Source: Tillus elongatus
Lineage: Eukaryota > Arthropoda > Insecta > Coleoptera > Cleridae
DNA: 64,000 nt
Direction of reading: 5' to 3'
Assembly (NCBI GenBank): GCA_964006375.1
Contig: OZ023267.1
Location: forward strand, 29,200,739-29,264,738
Position numbers and translations under genes: made by a program
Part shown: piece after piece, positions 12,604 to 25,187 of the stretch
Position numbering within the stretch: position 1 is the stretch's first letter
Layout: each line of letters begins with the position of its first letter
The notes under the pieces: generated by a model
What the model was told of the DNA's origin: nothing
The model's database searches: none
The model's input: only the letters and a program-made list of their open reading frames with translations

Positions 12604-13870
12604 CGAGGGTGGTTCAATAAGTCCGTGACTTTTTGAATGAAACACAGTTTTCTTGCCAAAAAATCATTTTATTTCTCAACATAGTCTCCTTTGGGCTCTG
12701 TACACTTCGTCCAACGTTTCTCCAATTTTTTTATCCCTTCCAAAAACTAGGATTTGTCGAGGGCCTCAAAATAGGTATTTGTTTGTGAGATGATTTGGTC
12801 ATTTGAATCAAATCTCTTTCCGCCGAGCCATTTCTTTAAATTTGTAAACAAGAAATAGTCACTCGCGGCTAAATCCGGAGAATAGGGCGGATGAGGGAGC
12901 AATTCGTAGCACAATTTATGCACTTTGGCCATGGAGACTACACATGTGTGCACCCTTGCATTGTCTTGGCGGAAAAGAACTTTTTCTTGGCCGAATGCGT
13001 TCGTTTTTTCTTCAAATCGTCATTAAATGGGACCAGTAAGTTGGTATAATATTCGCCATTACTTGTTCTTCCCTTTTGAAGGTAATCAATGTGGATTATA
13101 TCGCGTACATTCCAAAAAACGGTCGCCGTGACTATTGGCTGACAAACCCACCTTGGCCTACTTCGGCGCCGATTTGCACGGAGAAATCCACTGTTTGGAC
13201 TGCTGCTTGGTCTCTGGTGTTTTGTGGTTAATCCACGTTTCGTCCAAGGTTACGAAACGGCGCAAAATCTCGTCCCTATTGCGGTTAAACAACGCCAAAC
13301 ACTCCTTCAAAGTTGTTACACGATTGAGTTTGTAGTAGATTGTGAGCAAACGCGTCACCCATCTTGCGGATGGCTTTCTCATACCCAAGTGATCATGCAA
13401 AATCGAAGCCACTGAGCCATGTGATATGCCTATGGCTTACACAATCTCCCTCACTTTCAATCTCTGATCGGCCAACCATATCATGAATTTTTTCAATTGT
13501 TTCGGGTGTAGCGACCTCAACTGGGCGTCCAAAACGTTCGGCGTCATTTTTGCTTGTACGGCCGCAACGAAATTCGGTAAACCACTTTTTTAACATGGAA
13601 ATTAATGGTGCAGAGTCCCTATAGTATTTATCAAGCTTAGCTTAGGTTTGCGTCATCATTTTTTACGAAAAAAATAATGTTTGATGAGCACACGAAATTC
13701 ACTTTTTTGAATTTTTGTTATAACTCAAGAGGTTGTCTGATTTCAATGGCTATCTAACCCTACTAAATGATGCAGCTTGTTCAAAATTTGCTTGTTGACA
13801 GGAGCGGTGTTGTCCTTCGTGTGAAGAGGCGGAAAATTAAAAAAGTCACGGACTTATTGAGCCGTTCTCG
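12604..13870 (-). mobile_element. Complete mariner element, 1267 bp
   Basis: Terminal inverted repeats open CGAGGGTGGTTCAATAAGTC on the left and, read inward, CGAGAACGGCTCAATAAGTC on the right. Both continue into CGTGACTTTTT, and a TA duplication flanks each side (12602-12603, 13871-13872). Length is normal for mariner. The transposase it carries is listed separately. Confidence 0.9.
12747..13596 (-). pseudogene. mariner transposase, frameshifted
   Basis: Minus-strand pieces read in order: an N-terminal HTH segment (KKWFTEFRCGRTS, DAERFGRPVEVATPETIEKIH), a second segment with ILHDHLGMRK, TLDETWINH and TPETKQQSKQW (first catalytic Asp), and a C-terminal segment ending PYSPDLAASDYFLFTNLKKW (third catalytic Asp of DD34D). 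These are three different frames, so at least two indels separate them. The termini are better preserved than the gene, consistent with a dead but recently mobilised copy. Confidence 0.85.
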
Positions 13871-14029
13871 TATATTTATTTTTTTCCAGAGAAAAACTTG
13901 ATTCGCGAAGAACTGATGCGATTGGACTGGTTAAGAAACTTATGTAAGAGATTTACAAGCGAAACATATCTACCGAGTTTGATAAAAATCGGTTGATTAT
14001 CTTTTAAATTATCGATCAGATCGATAGAA

Positions 14030-14600
14030 TGGCCCAACAGTGTGTTCAAGTTCAACATCTCCTTGATTATTCAATAATAATAAAAATTGAACAAAAGTTG
14101 CAGATACTAACGTTAGCTACTAACTACAATTATTTTTGCATATACCAGATACAACTCAAACTGCACTTTTTTCAGATGGTAAGCCTGTATATTGTTTCAT
14201 TTTTGAATTCCTCTTATTTTGCCGATTCAACAGTGTATAGTTGTTGGGGTCTATACAGAGTCGTTCAAAAGTTATGGCCACTTTTCTAAAACACCAGGGG
14301 CACATTTGACGGTCTGTATCTTCATTAATATGTCAGCATTCTATCATGCCAAAAATCTGAAAAAGTGTTCGTCTTTCAACTTCAATCAATACAGAAAGAT
14401 TTTCTTGATAAAAGTATACAGGGTTAGTGAAAACACTGGAGTCAAGTTTTCTCGAGAAATTCAAATGAAACACATTGTATATTATAAACAACTTCGATAC
14501 ATAACAAATGTTCTTTCAGTTTCATGAAGTATTCCCTATACCTGAAACCAGTATTTACTGAGATAATGGATGTTTTTTAAGAAAAAAAGGTACATTTATA
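14030..14600 (+). repeat. Dispersed repeat, inverted copy at 21456-22015
   Basis: Shares long near-identical stretches in reverse complement with 21456-22015, for example CCAGTATTTACTGAGATAAT at 14549-14568 and the GGGGCACATTTGACGGTCTGT segment. No coding domain. Ends resemble the CCCTGTATA-type termini common here. Confidence 0.7.
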
Positions 14601-14639
14601 TACAGGAACGAATTAGTGTATTATTTTTGAAACACCTGT

Positions 14640-15035
14640 ATACAGTTCCCTGTCTAGACTCCTCTCGGTTTGATTATTAATCGCCTGTTGGGGCATATGA
14701 ATAATTATATTAAGATTTACGGTCACTACTTCTCAAAACCTAGTACTTGTCCCTACCTCGTTTTATTGTTACCAGTATACAAAAGCATGGAAAAAATATA
14801 TTCCTCAAATGAAAATAATAAGTAGAAACGAAAATTTTAATGGAGAAATTTAACTACAAATTAAAGACTATTCGATTTAGTGATATTGAAATAAAACTTA
14901 AAGCTGAAATTAGAATTATTAAATCACGTATTGTGATAATTATATAACAACTACACAAAAACAATAAAAACTAGTTATTGCACTGTTCGAAATCACCACC
15001 ATTTTGCTCAGTACATAAGGTTAAGCGAGTTTCAA
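14640..15035. other. Non-coding interval, nothing recognised
   Basis: AT-rich, no domain and no recognised repeat. Confidence 0.4.
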
Positions 15036-15040
15036 AAAAA

Positions 15041-15909
<869 letters not shown>

Positions 15910-15989
15910 TAATAGTTAGCGTCTCGTAATACACTTAATTAATATTATCAAATACACCACGGATTCTTGCTTTCATATTTTCTTTTGTC

Positions 15990-16890
15990 GACGGTTGTGT
16001 CTGATAAGCTAAATTTTTACATAATCCCATAAAAAGAAGTCCATTTTTGTTAGATCAGGTAACCTAGTCGGCAATGCATTCGACCCTCCTCTCCCAATCC
16101 AGCGTTCTGGAAAATGTTGGTTAAGAAAAGCATGAATGTTAGCTGTATGATGAACTGGGGCACCGTCATGCATAAACCGCATATGTTCGCACATGCTAAC
16201 AGTCAGTTGATCTAATAATGGTCCAAGGTCATCTCTTAGAAACTGAAGATATCGCTTTGCAGTGAGCAATTCTTCGAAGAAACGCGGACCGATGACGAAA
16301 TTTCCAATTATTCCACCCCCAACGTTAATAGACCGCCTATTTTAACTAGTCGTGTGAGTAAAGTGAAGGTTTTCAGTAGAATAGTAGTGAAAGTTATGTC
16401 TGTTGGCGTCTGTTCTTATAAATTGTTGCTTCATCAGTGAACAACACAAAGTTGAAGAATCTTGTATCTCTTTGGATTTGTCGCTGTGCCCAGTGACAAA
16501 ATGATAGTCGCCTTTGATGATCATCATTGTACAGTTCTTGGAGGAGTTGAATGTGGTATGGGTGAAATTTGTTTTTACGTAAAATTTGTAAAAAGGAGTT
16601 CTTACTGATATCAATTTCCATTGATATTTTTCTTGAGCTGATATCTGATATCTTCTATCACTTTCAAACTTACTATCAACTCTTTCTCTTCGTTCAAAAC
16701 AGGCTTGGTTCTCTCAGCATTCTTGTATCCTATGTTCCCCGTTTCTTCAAAACGTCACATCAGTCTTTCAAAGGCGCTTGTGTGTGGTTGTCTTCTATTT
16801 GGATATTTCTCATGATAGATTCTTGTGTACAGTTTTTGTTACTTGCTCCTAACAGATAAGTCATATCAATCATTTCCTGTCGAGAGAAAT
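15990..16890 (-). pseudogene. Tc1/IS630-type transposase remnant
   Basis: The minus strand opens with MNFSRQEMIDMTYLLG. It then gives HPYHIQLLQELYNDDHQRRL, FNFVLFTDEATIYKN (first catalytic Asp), NVGGGIIG, MHDGAPVHHTANIHAFLNQ (second Asp) and ERWIGRGG...LPDLTKMDFFLW (third region). Internal stops and frame changes disrupt it. The DGAPVHH and FFLW signatures place it in the IS630-Tc1-mariner superfamily, in a lineage common in insects. No terminal repeats identified. Confidence 0.8.
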
Positions 16891-17030
16891 TCATTTTAGC
16901 GTCTTGTTATAATTCAAATACGAGAAAATAACTACTCAATAGTTTAAGTTAATGCTTCACAAGTAAATCAATACATTGTTTATTTTGCATAGTTACGATA
17001 TAATACACTAATTAGTTGATGTGTATAAAT

Positions 17031-17520
17031 CAGGGGTGCCTCCGCAATAAGTGCGCCCGTGCGCGCGCACTGCCGCCTGCCGTGGAAAAATAATATTGTT
17101 GCTATGCTATATTTTAATAAATTTTTATTTTTTTACCTCCTGCATTCTACACAAACAAAATTAGTATATCGAGGATCGCAGAGTCGGCAGCCATTAATAC
17201 AGAATCAGAAGAAGTATAGTGTGTTAATGGTTACCGACGTTATATACATCCATATACACAGTCCTGCGTCGGTGTGTATTTTTCGCCGCTCTACCTAAAT
17301 GGGAAACTTCAATACGAAATGATCGACTATCTTCGTCAAAAATGACCGAATAAGCAATCCCGTTGTGCGCTTTAAAATTCCACACTTGCAGCACAGCACA
17401 ATAAGACCTAGCACCGAATCTTGTAGGGCGGCCCTTTGATGTTGTGAGAATAGAATATTTCACCTTGCCCACATCGCTCCAGCTTAACGGACCAGGGTGG
17501 GACACGGCATACAGTTATGC
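17031..17520 (+). mobile_element. hAT-type end, relative of 26310-26751
   Basis: Starts CAGGGGTGCCTCCGCAATAA, a hAT-like terminus, then GTGCGCCCGTGCGCGCGC. The next ~350 bp is a diverged reverse complement of 26390-26751, the right end of the complete hAT there. The opposite end is not seen nearby. Confidence 0.65.
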
Positions 17521-17842
17521 TGTACTCGAATCACAGGCATAATCGCTCATTTTTCGCCAGGACCGTATTATCTTTCTGAAAGCAATGTTATTATTGATTT
17601 ATATACAGCAAAATATTACGTAATTGAAACAACGATAATTTAAATATAGTCTAAAATATAGTGTTAGTAGAAGGAATATAACTACGATAGATTAGATCCT
17701 CGTGAATAGCATCTCACATTTAAACATTTTAAAGTATATTAAATTGTTTAGTCAAAATTTATAATAAGTTTGCGTCTATCAAGTACGGCATTCTGACGCA
17801 TTTTCATAAAATTCATTCAATCTTAAAATTCAAGTTAAAAAA

Positions 17843-17844
<2 letters not shown>

Positions 17845-17912
<68 letters not shown>
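17845..17912. repeat. (TA)n microsatellite
   Basis: About 68 bp of TA dinucleotides without the flanks of the HINE-like family. Confidence 0.95.
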
Positions 17913-17914
<2 letters not shown>

Positions 17915-18085
17915 AAATTAAAAAGATACGTGCAGTATAAAACTACAAAGATCACATATTGTCATGTTTTTATGACAACCAAAACATTTGAAATTATATA
18001 CTGATAACCTACATAGGCTTAGCCGTTTATAAACATATAAATTAATAGACGAGTAAATAATCATATAAATAAATATAATAAAATT

Positions 18086-18720
18086 TTTAGTGGTGAAGGA
18101 CGTAGCCAGCGCGTGAGCTAACTGAAGCAAGTGGCCCTTCGAATTCTGGAAGTTCTAGGATGTTCTTCAATGCTTCTGTGACTATAGTTTCGCTGCTTGA
18201 CAGCATTTTCAGACAGATTAAAATTGAATTAGTACGAAATCATGACAACTACAAATAAATATCTGTTGCTATGTTATGATATGATGTTTTGATCAAAAAA
18301 TTTTATCAAATTGAAAATAAAATGAAACACAGATGACAGATGAGGTTTTCAAAATATCTATGTGATGTATGTCAATATTTAACATAAAAACTAGAACTAG
18401 CCTATAATAACTATGATAACAGTTACAACAATAAAATAACTAAACAATAACAGTATAAAAGTAGTCTCTATACAACGAAAATATCGACATACATCAACTC
18501 ATTATTTTATTACAACTTTTTTGAAATAATAGTTAAATTTATTTTCTTTGACATATTTAATTAGAAAGAAGAATATCCAAGAAAGGGGAATTCATTAAAT
18601 CAGTTTGCTCGTTTAAAACAAGGTAGTTATTGTCGTGTGTGTGCCTTTTGACTTCTAAAGCTTCAAAAAAGTCTAGTTTACGTTTGTCGTTATAAAAATG
18701 TAGTGGTTGTATGCGGTTAT
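18086..18720 (-). repeat. Penelope inverted terminal repeat, left arm
   Basis: Reverse complement of 20653-21291 over about 635 bp with very few differences. It comprises the last ~160 bp of the endonuclease coding region plus the 3' untranslated sequence. Inverted pseudo-LTR arrangements are a known property of Penelope-like elements. Contains a hammerhead-like motif at 18175-18217. Confidence 0.85.
18175..18217 (-). ncRNA. Hammerhead-like ribozyme motif (probably inactive)
   Basis: On the minus strand: stem I TCTGT, core CTGAAAA, stem II GCTG/CAGC, GAAAC, a very short stem III, GTC, then ACAGA closing stem I. Order and pairing match minimal hammerheads known from Penelope-like elements. 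The core has A where the catalytic G8 of CUGANGA is expected, so activity is doubtful. Identical copy at 21158-21200. Confidence 0.5.
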
Positions 18721-20050
18721 TTATTGTAGGTCTATGTTCGGTACCAATAATATGTTTTGCAAATGTAGATTTGTCAGCGTGGTTATTTCTAAATGCAGAA
18801 ATATTTTCTTTGTATCGGGTGTTAAAATTTCTAGAAGTTTGACCTATGTAGATTGCGTTACAATGTGTACAAGCTAATTTATAAACTCCAGCTTTTGTCA
18901 GGAAACAAGATTTTTCTTTCGCGTTAAATAACAAATCACGCGTCGTGTTGTAAGATTTAAAAGCTACCTTTGTATTTGTACAAGTGTTTAAAATTTTTGA
19001 AATGTTTTCTGAAATGGTTCCAAAATAAGTTATCGAAACGTATCTGTTGTCTTCTTTGTCTCTAATATTTGGATAAATTAAATTAATCGCTAATTTGTAT
19101 TCTTTTCTCTCTATCATTTTATCTATTATTTTAACGGAGTAGCCATTATTAAATGCTGTTTGCTTAATTATTGAAATTTCTTTTTCAAAATTGTTTTGTG
19201 ACATAGGTATTGAAAATGCACGATGTATCATAGAATGATAGGCTGACAGCTTTTGTGAAAAACGGTGACATGAATCGTATGGTATGGTTGTGTCAGTGTA
19301 AGTTGGTTTCCTATATATTGAAAAGTCAAATGAATTATTTTCTAATTTTCTAATTGTTAAGTCTAAAAAGTTTATACAACTGTTAGCTTCTTCTTCTAAA
19401 GTAAACTTAATATTTGTGTGAAAGCTATTAATAAAATTTAAAAATTCATTTAATTCTGTATGACTACCTTGAAAACATGCTAAAATATCATCTACGTATC
19501 TGTACCAAAAGACAATATTTTGTGAAAGTTCTGATGTTAAAATTTGGTTTTCTAAGTTTTCCATAAATATGTTGGCTAATAAAGGTGACAACGGACCTTC
19601 ATTTTGCATATAAATTTTATTATTAAATTTAAAATAGTTTTGTTTTATACATTCATTAAAAAGATTCATTATTTCTTGTCTTTTTATGACATTTACGTTC
19701 TTTTCTATTAAAACGTTTTCTAATAGAGGTAAACATTCTTTAGGGGGTATCTTAGAATACATGCTACAAACATCAAACGAGACTAATTTACTATTTGTGG
19801 GAATAATTAAGTTATTTAATTTTTGTGTAAGTTCATAAGAATTCTTAACTGAATATTTTGGAAAGTAATTGTATTCTTTAATAAGTGAAACCAGTTTGCT
19901 CGCTATCTTATGATTATGTGTATTAACATAGCTAACTACTGGTCTGACTGGTATATTTGGCTTATGAATTTTCAGGTGGCCATATAATTTTGGTGGTTGC
20001 GGGCTTTTATATAAAAGATATTTCTTTTCTTGTTGACTAAACAGAGACAC
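18557..20050 (-). CDS. Penelope-like RT with GIY-YIG endonuclease
   Basis: 497 residues in one frame, so the catalytic part is intact. RT motifs in order: PPKLYGHLKIHK, IPVRPVVSYVNTHNHKIASK, SFDVCSMYSKIP, GPLSPLLANIFMENLE (usually preceded by GS), and the catalytic FWYRYVDDILACF near residue 180. INFLDLTI follows. From about residue 385 comes a GIY-YIG endonuclease: AGVYKLACTHCNAIYIGQTS, then an Arg in NTRYKEN and a FEALEVKRH helix. It nicks the target and primes reverse transcription of its own RNA. Residues upstream of the Met at 20050 (VFTKADKGNTTVAI near 20190) are in frame, so the true protein is longer; a frameshift near 20285 separates it from the N-terminal frame at 20245-20670. Confidence 0.92.
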   Translation of the reverse strand: MSLFSQQEKKYLLYKSPQPPKLYGHLKIHKPNIPVRPVVSYVNTHNHKIASKLVSLIKEYNYFPKYSVKNSYELTQKLNNLIIPTNSKLVSFDVCSMYSKIPPKECLPLLENVLIEKNVNVIKRQEIMNLFNECIKQNYFKFNNKIYMQNEGPLSPLLANIFMENLENQILTSELSQNIVFWYRYVDDILACFQGSHTELNEFLNFINSFHTNIKFTLEEEANSCINFLDLTIRKLENNSFDFSIYRKPTYTDTTIPYDSCHRFSQKLSAYHSMIHRAFSIPMSQNNFEKEISIIKQTAFNNGYSVKIIDKMIERKEYKLAINLIYPNIRDKEDNRYVSITYFGTISENISKILNTCTNTKVAFKSYNTTRDLLFNAKEKSCFLTKAGVYKLACTHCNAIYIGQTSRNFNTRYKENISAFRNNHADKSTFAKHIIGTEHRPTINNRIQPLHFYNDKRKLDFFEALEVKRHTHDNNYLVLNEQTDLMNSPFLDILLSN

Positions 20051-20244
20051 ATTTTTAAGTTCATTTTTTAATTTTGTCTGAAATGCGTTTGTTGGGTCTC
20101 TCCTAATTTCTGTTAAATTTTCCGTAGTAATAAAATCATTAATTTTAATGTTATATGCGTCCCTACTTATAGCTACAGTTGTGTTTCCTTTATCAGCTTT
20201 AGTAAAAACTAGATCATTGTCTAATATTTTATGCTGAACAGATT

Positions 20245-20670
20245 TTAAAATTTGAGTTTCGTTAATTTGACGTTTGTCAATTTTGAAGTTAAATGTCTTA
20301 AAAATTCACATATTTTTAATTTTTCATATTGCCTTATAGATCTGGAAGCAATTTCGGATTCAGAAGCTAATATCTCTTCAATTTTGTTTGTAAATTTAAA
20401 TTTTGGGCAGTATTTATATCCTTTATTTAGAAAAGAAATTTCTTCAGTTGTAAAAATTGTATCGCTTAGGTTTTCAAACCTTTTGTAAAACTTATGTGTT
20501 TGTGGGGGAGATCTTTCTCGATTATGTAAATGTTGTGTGCTTTCTAGGTTTCTAATTTTGTTTGTCTGTGTTAAGCGTTTTTTAAATTTCAATTCACTAA
20601 CTAAAATATGTATTTGGTCATCTAATATATCAAATTCTACTGGATGTAATTTATAACCGCATACAACCAC
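20245..20670 (-). pseudogene. Penelope-like N-terminal region, separated by frameshift
   Basis: A 141-residue basic segment preceding the RT on the minus strand, including SPPQTHKFYKRFENLSDTIFT and FLNKGYKYCPKF. Such NLS, LNKG and YCPKF stretches precede the RT core in Penelope proteins. Its frame differs from the downstream RT frame, so one indel near 20285 breaks the protein. Its apparent start lies in the right inverted repeat, so the original N-terminus was probably replaced when the inverted copy joined here. Confidence 0.75.
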
Positions 20671-21291
20671 TACATTTTTATAACGACAAACGTAAACTAG
20701 ACTTTTTTGAAGCTTTAGAAGTCAAAAGGCACACACACGACAATAACTACCTTGTTTTAAACGAGCAAACTGATTTAATGAATTCCCCTTTCTTGGATAT
20801 TCTTCTTTCTAATTAAATATGTCAAAGAAAATAAATTTAACTATTATTTCAAAAAAAGTTGTAATAAAATAATGAGTTGATGTATGTCGATATTTTCGTT
20901 GTATAGAGACTACTTTTATACTGTTATTGTTTAGTTATTTTATTGTTGTAACTGTTATCATAGTTATTATAGGCTAGTTCTAGTTTTTTATGTTAAATAT
21001 TGACATACATCACATAGACATTTTGAAAACCTCATCTGTCATCTGTGTTTCATTTTATTTTCAATTTGAGAAAATTTTTTGATCAAAACATCATATCATA
21101 ACATAGCAACAGATATTTATTTGTAGTTGTCATGATTTCGTACTAATTCAATTTTAATCTGTCTGAAAATGCTGTCAAGCAGCGAAACTATAGTCACAGA
21201 AGCATTGAAGAACATCCTAGAACTTCCAGAATTCGAAGGGCCACTTGCTCCAGTTAGCTCACGCGCTGGCTACGTCCTTCACCACTAAAAA
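20653..21291 (+). repeat. Penelope inverted terminal repeat, right arm
   Basis: Reads on the plus strand as the end of the Penelope endonuclease (the frame ending in LDILLSN) and its 3' untranslated region, facing the element's own 5' side. Outer tip CACCACTAAAA mirrors TTTTAGTGGTG at 18086. Hammerhead-like motif at 21158-21200. Confidence 0.85.
21158..21200 (+). ncRNA. Hammerhead-like ribozyme motif, right-arm copy
   Basis: Same 43-nt fold as at 18175-18217: TCTGT pairs with ACAGA, GCTG pairs with CAGC, with CTGAAAA, GAAAC and GTC in the right order. The G8-to-A change is shared by both copies. Confidence 0.5.
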
Positions 21292-21324
21292 CCAACAGTG
21301 AAGCCAGAGAAGTATTCTCCAAGT

Positions 21325-21455
21325 CTGTATGAAGTAGTTAATAATTATTAGGTTTAGTAAGTAGGTTTTTTTATAATACATTTTCGGAGATAAAATGATA
21401 AAAGAGGGGAGTTCTTCATTATTTTTTTCTTGCGCACCCCCAATGCATTAAGGCA
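21325..21455 (-). mobile_element. hAT end fragment lacking the (TA)n insertion
   Basis: Matches one end of the hAT at 25188-26751 in reverse orientation: the TTTAGTAAGTAGG segment, AATACATTTTCGGAG, then CTTGCGCACCCCCAATGCAT and GGCACGAGCC. Between TTCATT and CTTGCGCACC there is only a short T run, so it is an unoccupied version of the site filled in the copies ending at 24307 and starting at 25188. The outermost CGCTACTG is missing. Confidence 0.65.
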
Positions 21456-22015
21456 CGAGCCATTATCTCAGTAAATACTGGTTCTAGGTATAGGGAATAC
21501 TTCATAAAACTGAAAGATCTGATGTATCGAAACTGATTATATTTGCATTTCTCGAGAAAACTTGACTTCACTGTTTTTACTCACTCTACACTGTTTTCAA
21601 GGAATTATTTGTTGATTGATACAAGTTGAAAGGAAAACACTTTTACAGATTTTTGGCATGATAGAATGTTGCATGTTGACATATTAATTAATGAAGATAC
21701 AGACCGTCAAATGTGCCCCTGGTGTTTTAGACAAGTGACCATTACTTTTGAACCACTCTGTATAGAGCCCAACAACTATACACTGAGTGAATTGGCAAAA
21801 CAAGACGAATTCAAAAGTGAAATAGTATACAGGCTTTACCATTTATAAAAAGTGAAGTTTGCGTTGTATCTAACTTATACAACATCCTGTATATGCAAGA
21901 ATAATTTTAATTAGTATCTAACATTAGCACCTGCAACTTTTGTTGCAAATTTTCTTTAATTAATGGATAATAAAGGAGATATTGAACGCACTGCTGGACC
22001 ACCCTGTACAAAAGT
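21456..22015 (-). repeat. Dispersed repeat, inverted partner of 14030-14600
   Basis: ATTATCTCAGTAAATACTGG at its left end and ACCACCCTGTACA at its right end mirror the other copy. No transposase. Confidence 0.7.
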
Positions 22016-22880
22016 CATACATTGTGACATTTCTATTAGTGAGTTTTCTTCATGAAAGATCACTAAAAGTAAATAAATTTATTTTTTAATTCTGTTTTTA
22101 TTTTACGTGCATTTAATCGGTACGCATTTCTTTGTATTAAATAAATGTAACTAGGGAGAGCTTCTAGAATAAACCTTATATTCGCATTTTACACTTGAAA
22201 TATTTGCAATGTTTACTCTACAAAAGCTTTAATAAAACTGACAGCAACAGAAGCTTGTAGCTGTCAAGCCTCAAGCAGCTACAATAAAGGTAACGGTGAA
22301 ACATTGTATAGTGCTCAATGAGAACTATCGTTGCGTAAAAAGGAATCGTTACATTTATTAATTAAAGGCGTGGCTACACACTAACATAAGTCTGCAAGGG
22401 AGACAACATCTACAAAGAAAATGTTTATGTAATGAGATACCAGACCTGGAATTTACAGATTACAGTCTTCACCAATTACCTTCTCAAATTGAATGATTAA
22501 TTGAAAAGTTTTCTGACTGTAAAATTCAACGCTCCTTTGCTGGTAGTGAAAAAAAATCCGGGACGCATCAAGTGCAGTATCGTAGCGAATTTTCATGAGA
22601 ATTGTACACTATTAGTACGACATATTAACTTAGGTAAAGGAACAAATTGATTTACACTATTTTATATAATGTATATGTATAACTGCTGCAGTATCGCAGA
22701 AGTGCTCATCTTTATCAAATACAGAATTAAAGCAAATTTTAAATTTAATACCTACTTCATGTGGAATGCAATTCTCTGTCTCTTTGGGTAGATGGGTTCG
22801 ACCCTAAACTCCATGTTTTTATTACATAGTGACGTCAGTAAACCCCCTCCACTGAATTATAACTTTGTGAAAACATGTTT
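22016..22880. other. Non-coding, repeat-derived
   Basis: Holds a TTAGTGAGTTTTC terminus near 22037 and a diverged hairpin tag at 22563-22577, so parts derive from the HINE-like family. No gene seen. Confidence 0.45.
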
Positions 22881-23057
22881 AACAATGGACTGTTCGTTGT
22901 AGTTTATATGTTCTAACAAGACAATTATTATTATTATAGCTACTACTTCGGGTTACTTAATAAGTGGACAAAATAATTGTGATACTGTGACTAATTCAGT
23001 GAAAAATATTTTAAATTTAAAGGTTACCTTTTTAAGGGAGTTTTTAACTACTATAAC

Positions 23058-23408
23058 GAACCTCGGTGGTTCAGGGGTAAGAACGTGTGCCTCTGAACCG
23101 AAGGGTACTGGGTTCTATCCCAGGGTACTCCTTTCACTTTTTCAGTACAAACTGTAAAATCAACATCAACCGAGGTTCTGAAATTGTATTTGAGCAAGTT
23201 GAATGTCTGCACGTTCCGCCCTTCGGAGGGGGCGTAAAGCCGTCGGTCCCGTGTCCATGCGATGTTGGGCACGTTAAAGATCCCTACCCGCCTTACATAA
23301 AGGCAGGGGTGCGGCAAAATTTCTAGGATAGTGAGGTGAAACTGCTCCCTGGCGTCGGTGATTGGCCATAGTCGCGGAAATAGACCGACGTTAAAGAAAA
23401 AATGAAAA
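23058..23408 (+). mobile_element. tRNA-derived SINE, copy 1
   Basis: The head has tRNA promoter boxes: A box TGGTTCAGGGGTAAG and a slightly mutated B box GGTTCTATCCC. The body contains CCGCCCTTCGGAGGGGGCG and GTTGGGCACGTTAAAGATCC, and the tail is A-rich. Perfect 12-bp target duplications AACTACTATAAC lie at 23046-23057 and 23409-23420. Transcription would use RNA polymerase III; mobilisation needs a LINE in trans. Confidence 0.88.
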
Positions 23409-23539
23409 AACTACTATAACCTATAACTTACTAGTGGAAAACTTGGTAAGTATAGTTAATAATTATTTAGTTTAGTTAGTTTAGTAAGTATGTTTTTTAT
23501 AATACATTTTCGGGGAAAAAATAGGCGAGCCCTTCATTT

Positions 23540-24262
<723 letters not shown>

Positions 24263-24339
24263 TTTTTTTTGCGCACCCCCAATGCATTAAGGCACGAGCC
24301 GCTACTGAAAGTCACATGTAGTAAGTGGTGTATCATAGA

Positions 24340-24830
24340 ATTATAGGCTACAACTTTGTGTGCGTATGGATGATGGAAAGTATAATGTATGGTTGCCTCA
24401 GTGTAAGAAGGTTATGAAAGATACAAAAATCAAGTTTGATGGTTAATCTGGTGATGGTAAGGTCTAGGTAGTTAATAGATTTGTTAACTCCTAATTCTGT
24501 TGTGAATTTAATTTTGGTATGTGTAGAATTAAGAAAATTCTCAGAAGTGTGCAATTGTCTGTAGGTATCTTTAAAATACACTATAATATCATCTACATAT
24601 CCAAACCAGAAACGGCATAGTTTAAACAAAGGGTGTGTTTGTATTGTTTCCTCGATGGTGTTCATAAACATTTGTGTTAATAAAGAATTGAGAGGATTAC
24701 TCATAATTAAACCGTTATTACTTAGGTCAATTTTATAGTTAAAAGTGAAATAATTTTGTTCTAAACAAGTTTCCAAGAGGCTTAAGATATCTGATTGAAT
24801 TACTTGGTTTATATGACAATTTTGTTCGTC
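24340..24830 (-). pseudogene. Second Penelope-like RT fragment
   Basis: The minus strand shows NYFTFNYKI, LNSLLTQMFMNTIEETI and the catalytic-type FWFGYVDDIIVYFKDTY, then SINYLDLTI. These match the order in the element at 18086-21291, but the sequence is strongly diverged. No endonuclease remains. Confidence 0.8.
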
Positions 24831-25165
24831 CATGATGGTGGTCCAGTGCATCACATAGACTCCATTAAACATTATTTTAATGAAAATTTTCCAGAGAGAT
24901 GGATTGGAAGAGGAGAGCCATTTGCATGGCCAGCGCAGTCACCAGATCTCACCAAAATCGATTTCTTCTTGTGGGGCCATGTCAAAAATTTGGTATACGC
25001 ATCGCAGCCGTCTGCCAAGGAAGAAATGAAAGGCAAGATCATAGAGACCTTCCGAAGCATCGATGTTAATATATTGAGAAAAGTAACTCAGTCATTTGAA
25101 TATCGATTGCAGTCTTGCATTGACGTTTCGAGAGGTACGTTTGAGCATTGGTAGTAGTAGGTAAA
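24820..25165 (+). pseudogene. Tc1/IS630-type transposase C-terminal fragment
   Basis: VHDGGPVHHIDSIKHYFNEN, then ERWIGRGEP, SPDLTKIDFFLWGHVKNLVY and a C-terminal FEYRLQSCIDVSRGTFEHW. It contains the second and third DDE regions with a natural C-terminus. The first third is missing; it begins at the Penelope fragment. Same lineage as 15990-16890 but opposite strand. Confidence 0.82.
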
Positions 25166-25187
25166 TATTCGTATCTACTGTTTTTAT

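Noticed and set aside
23058..23130. A genuine tRNA gene at the SINE head
   Set aside because: A and B boxes are present, but a clean cloverleaf is not; the sequence continues into a repeated body with target duplications, so it is a SINE.
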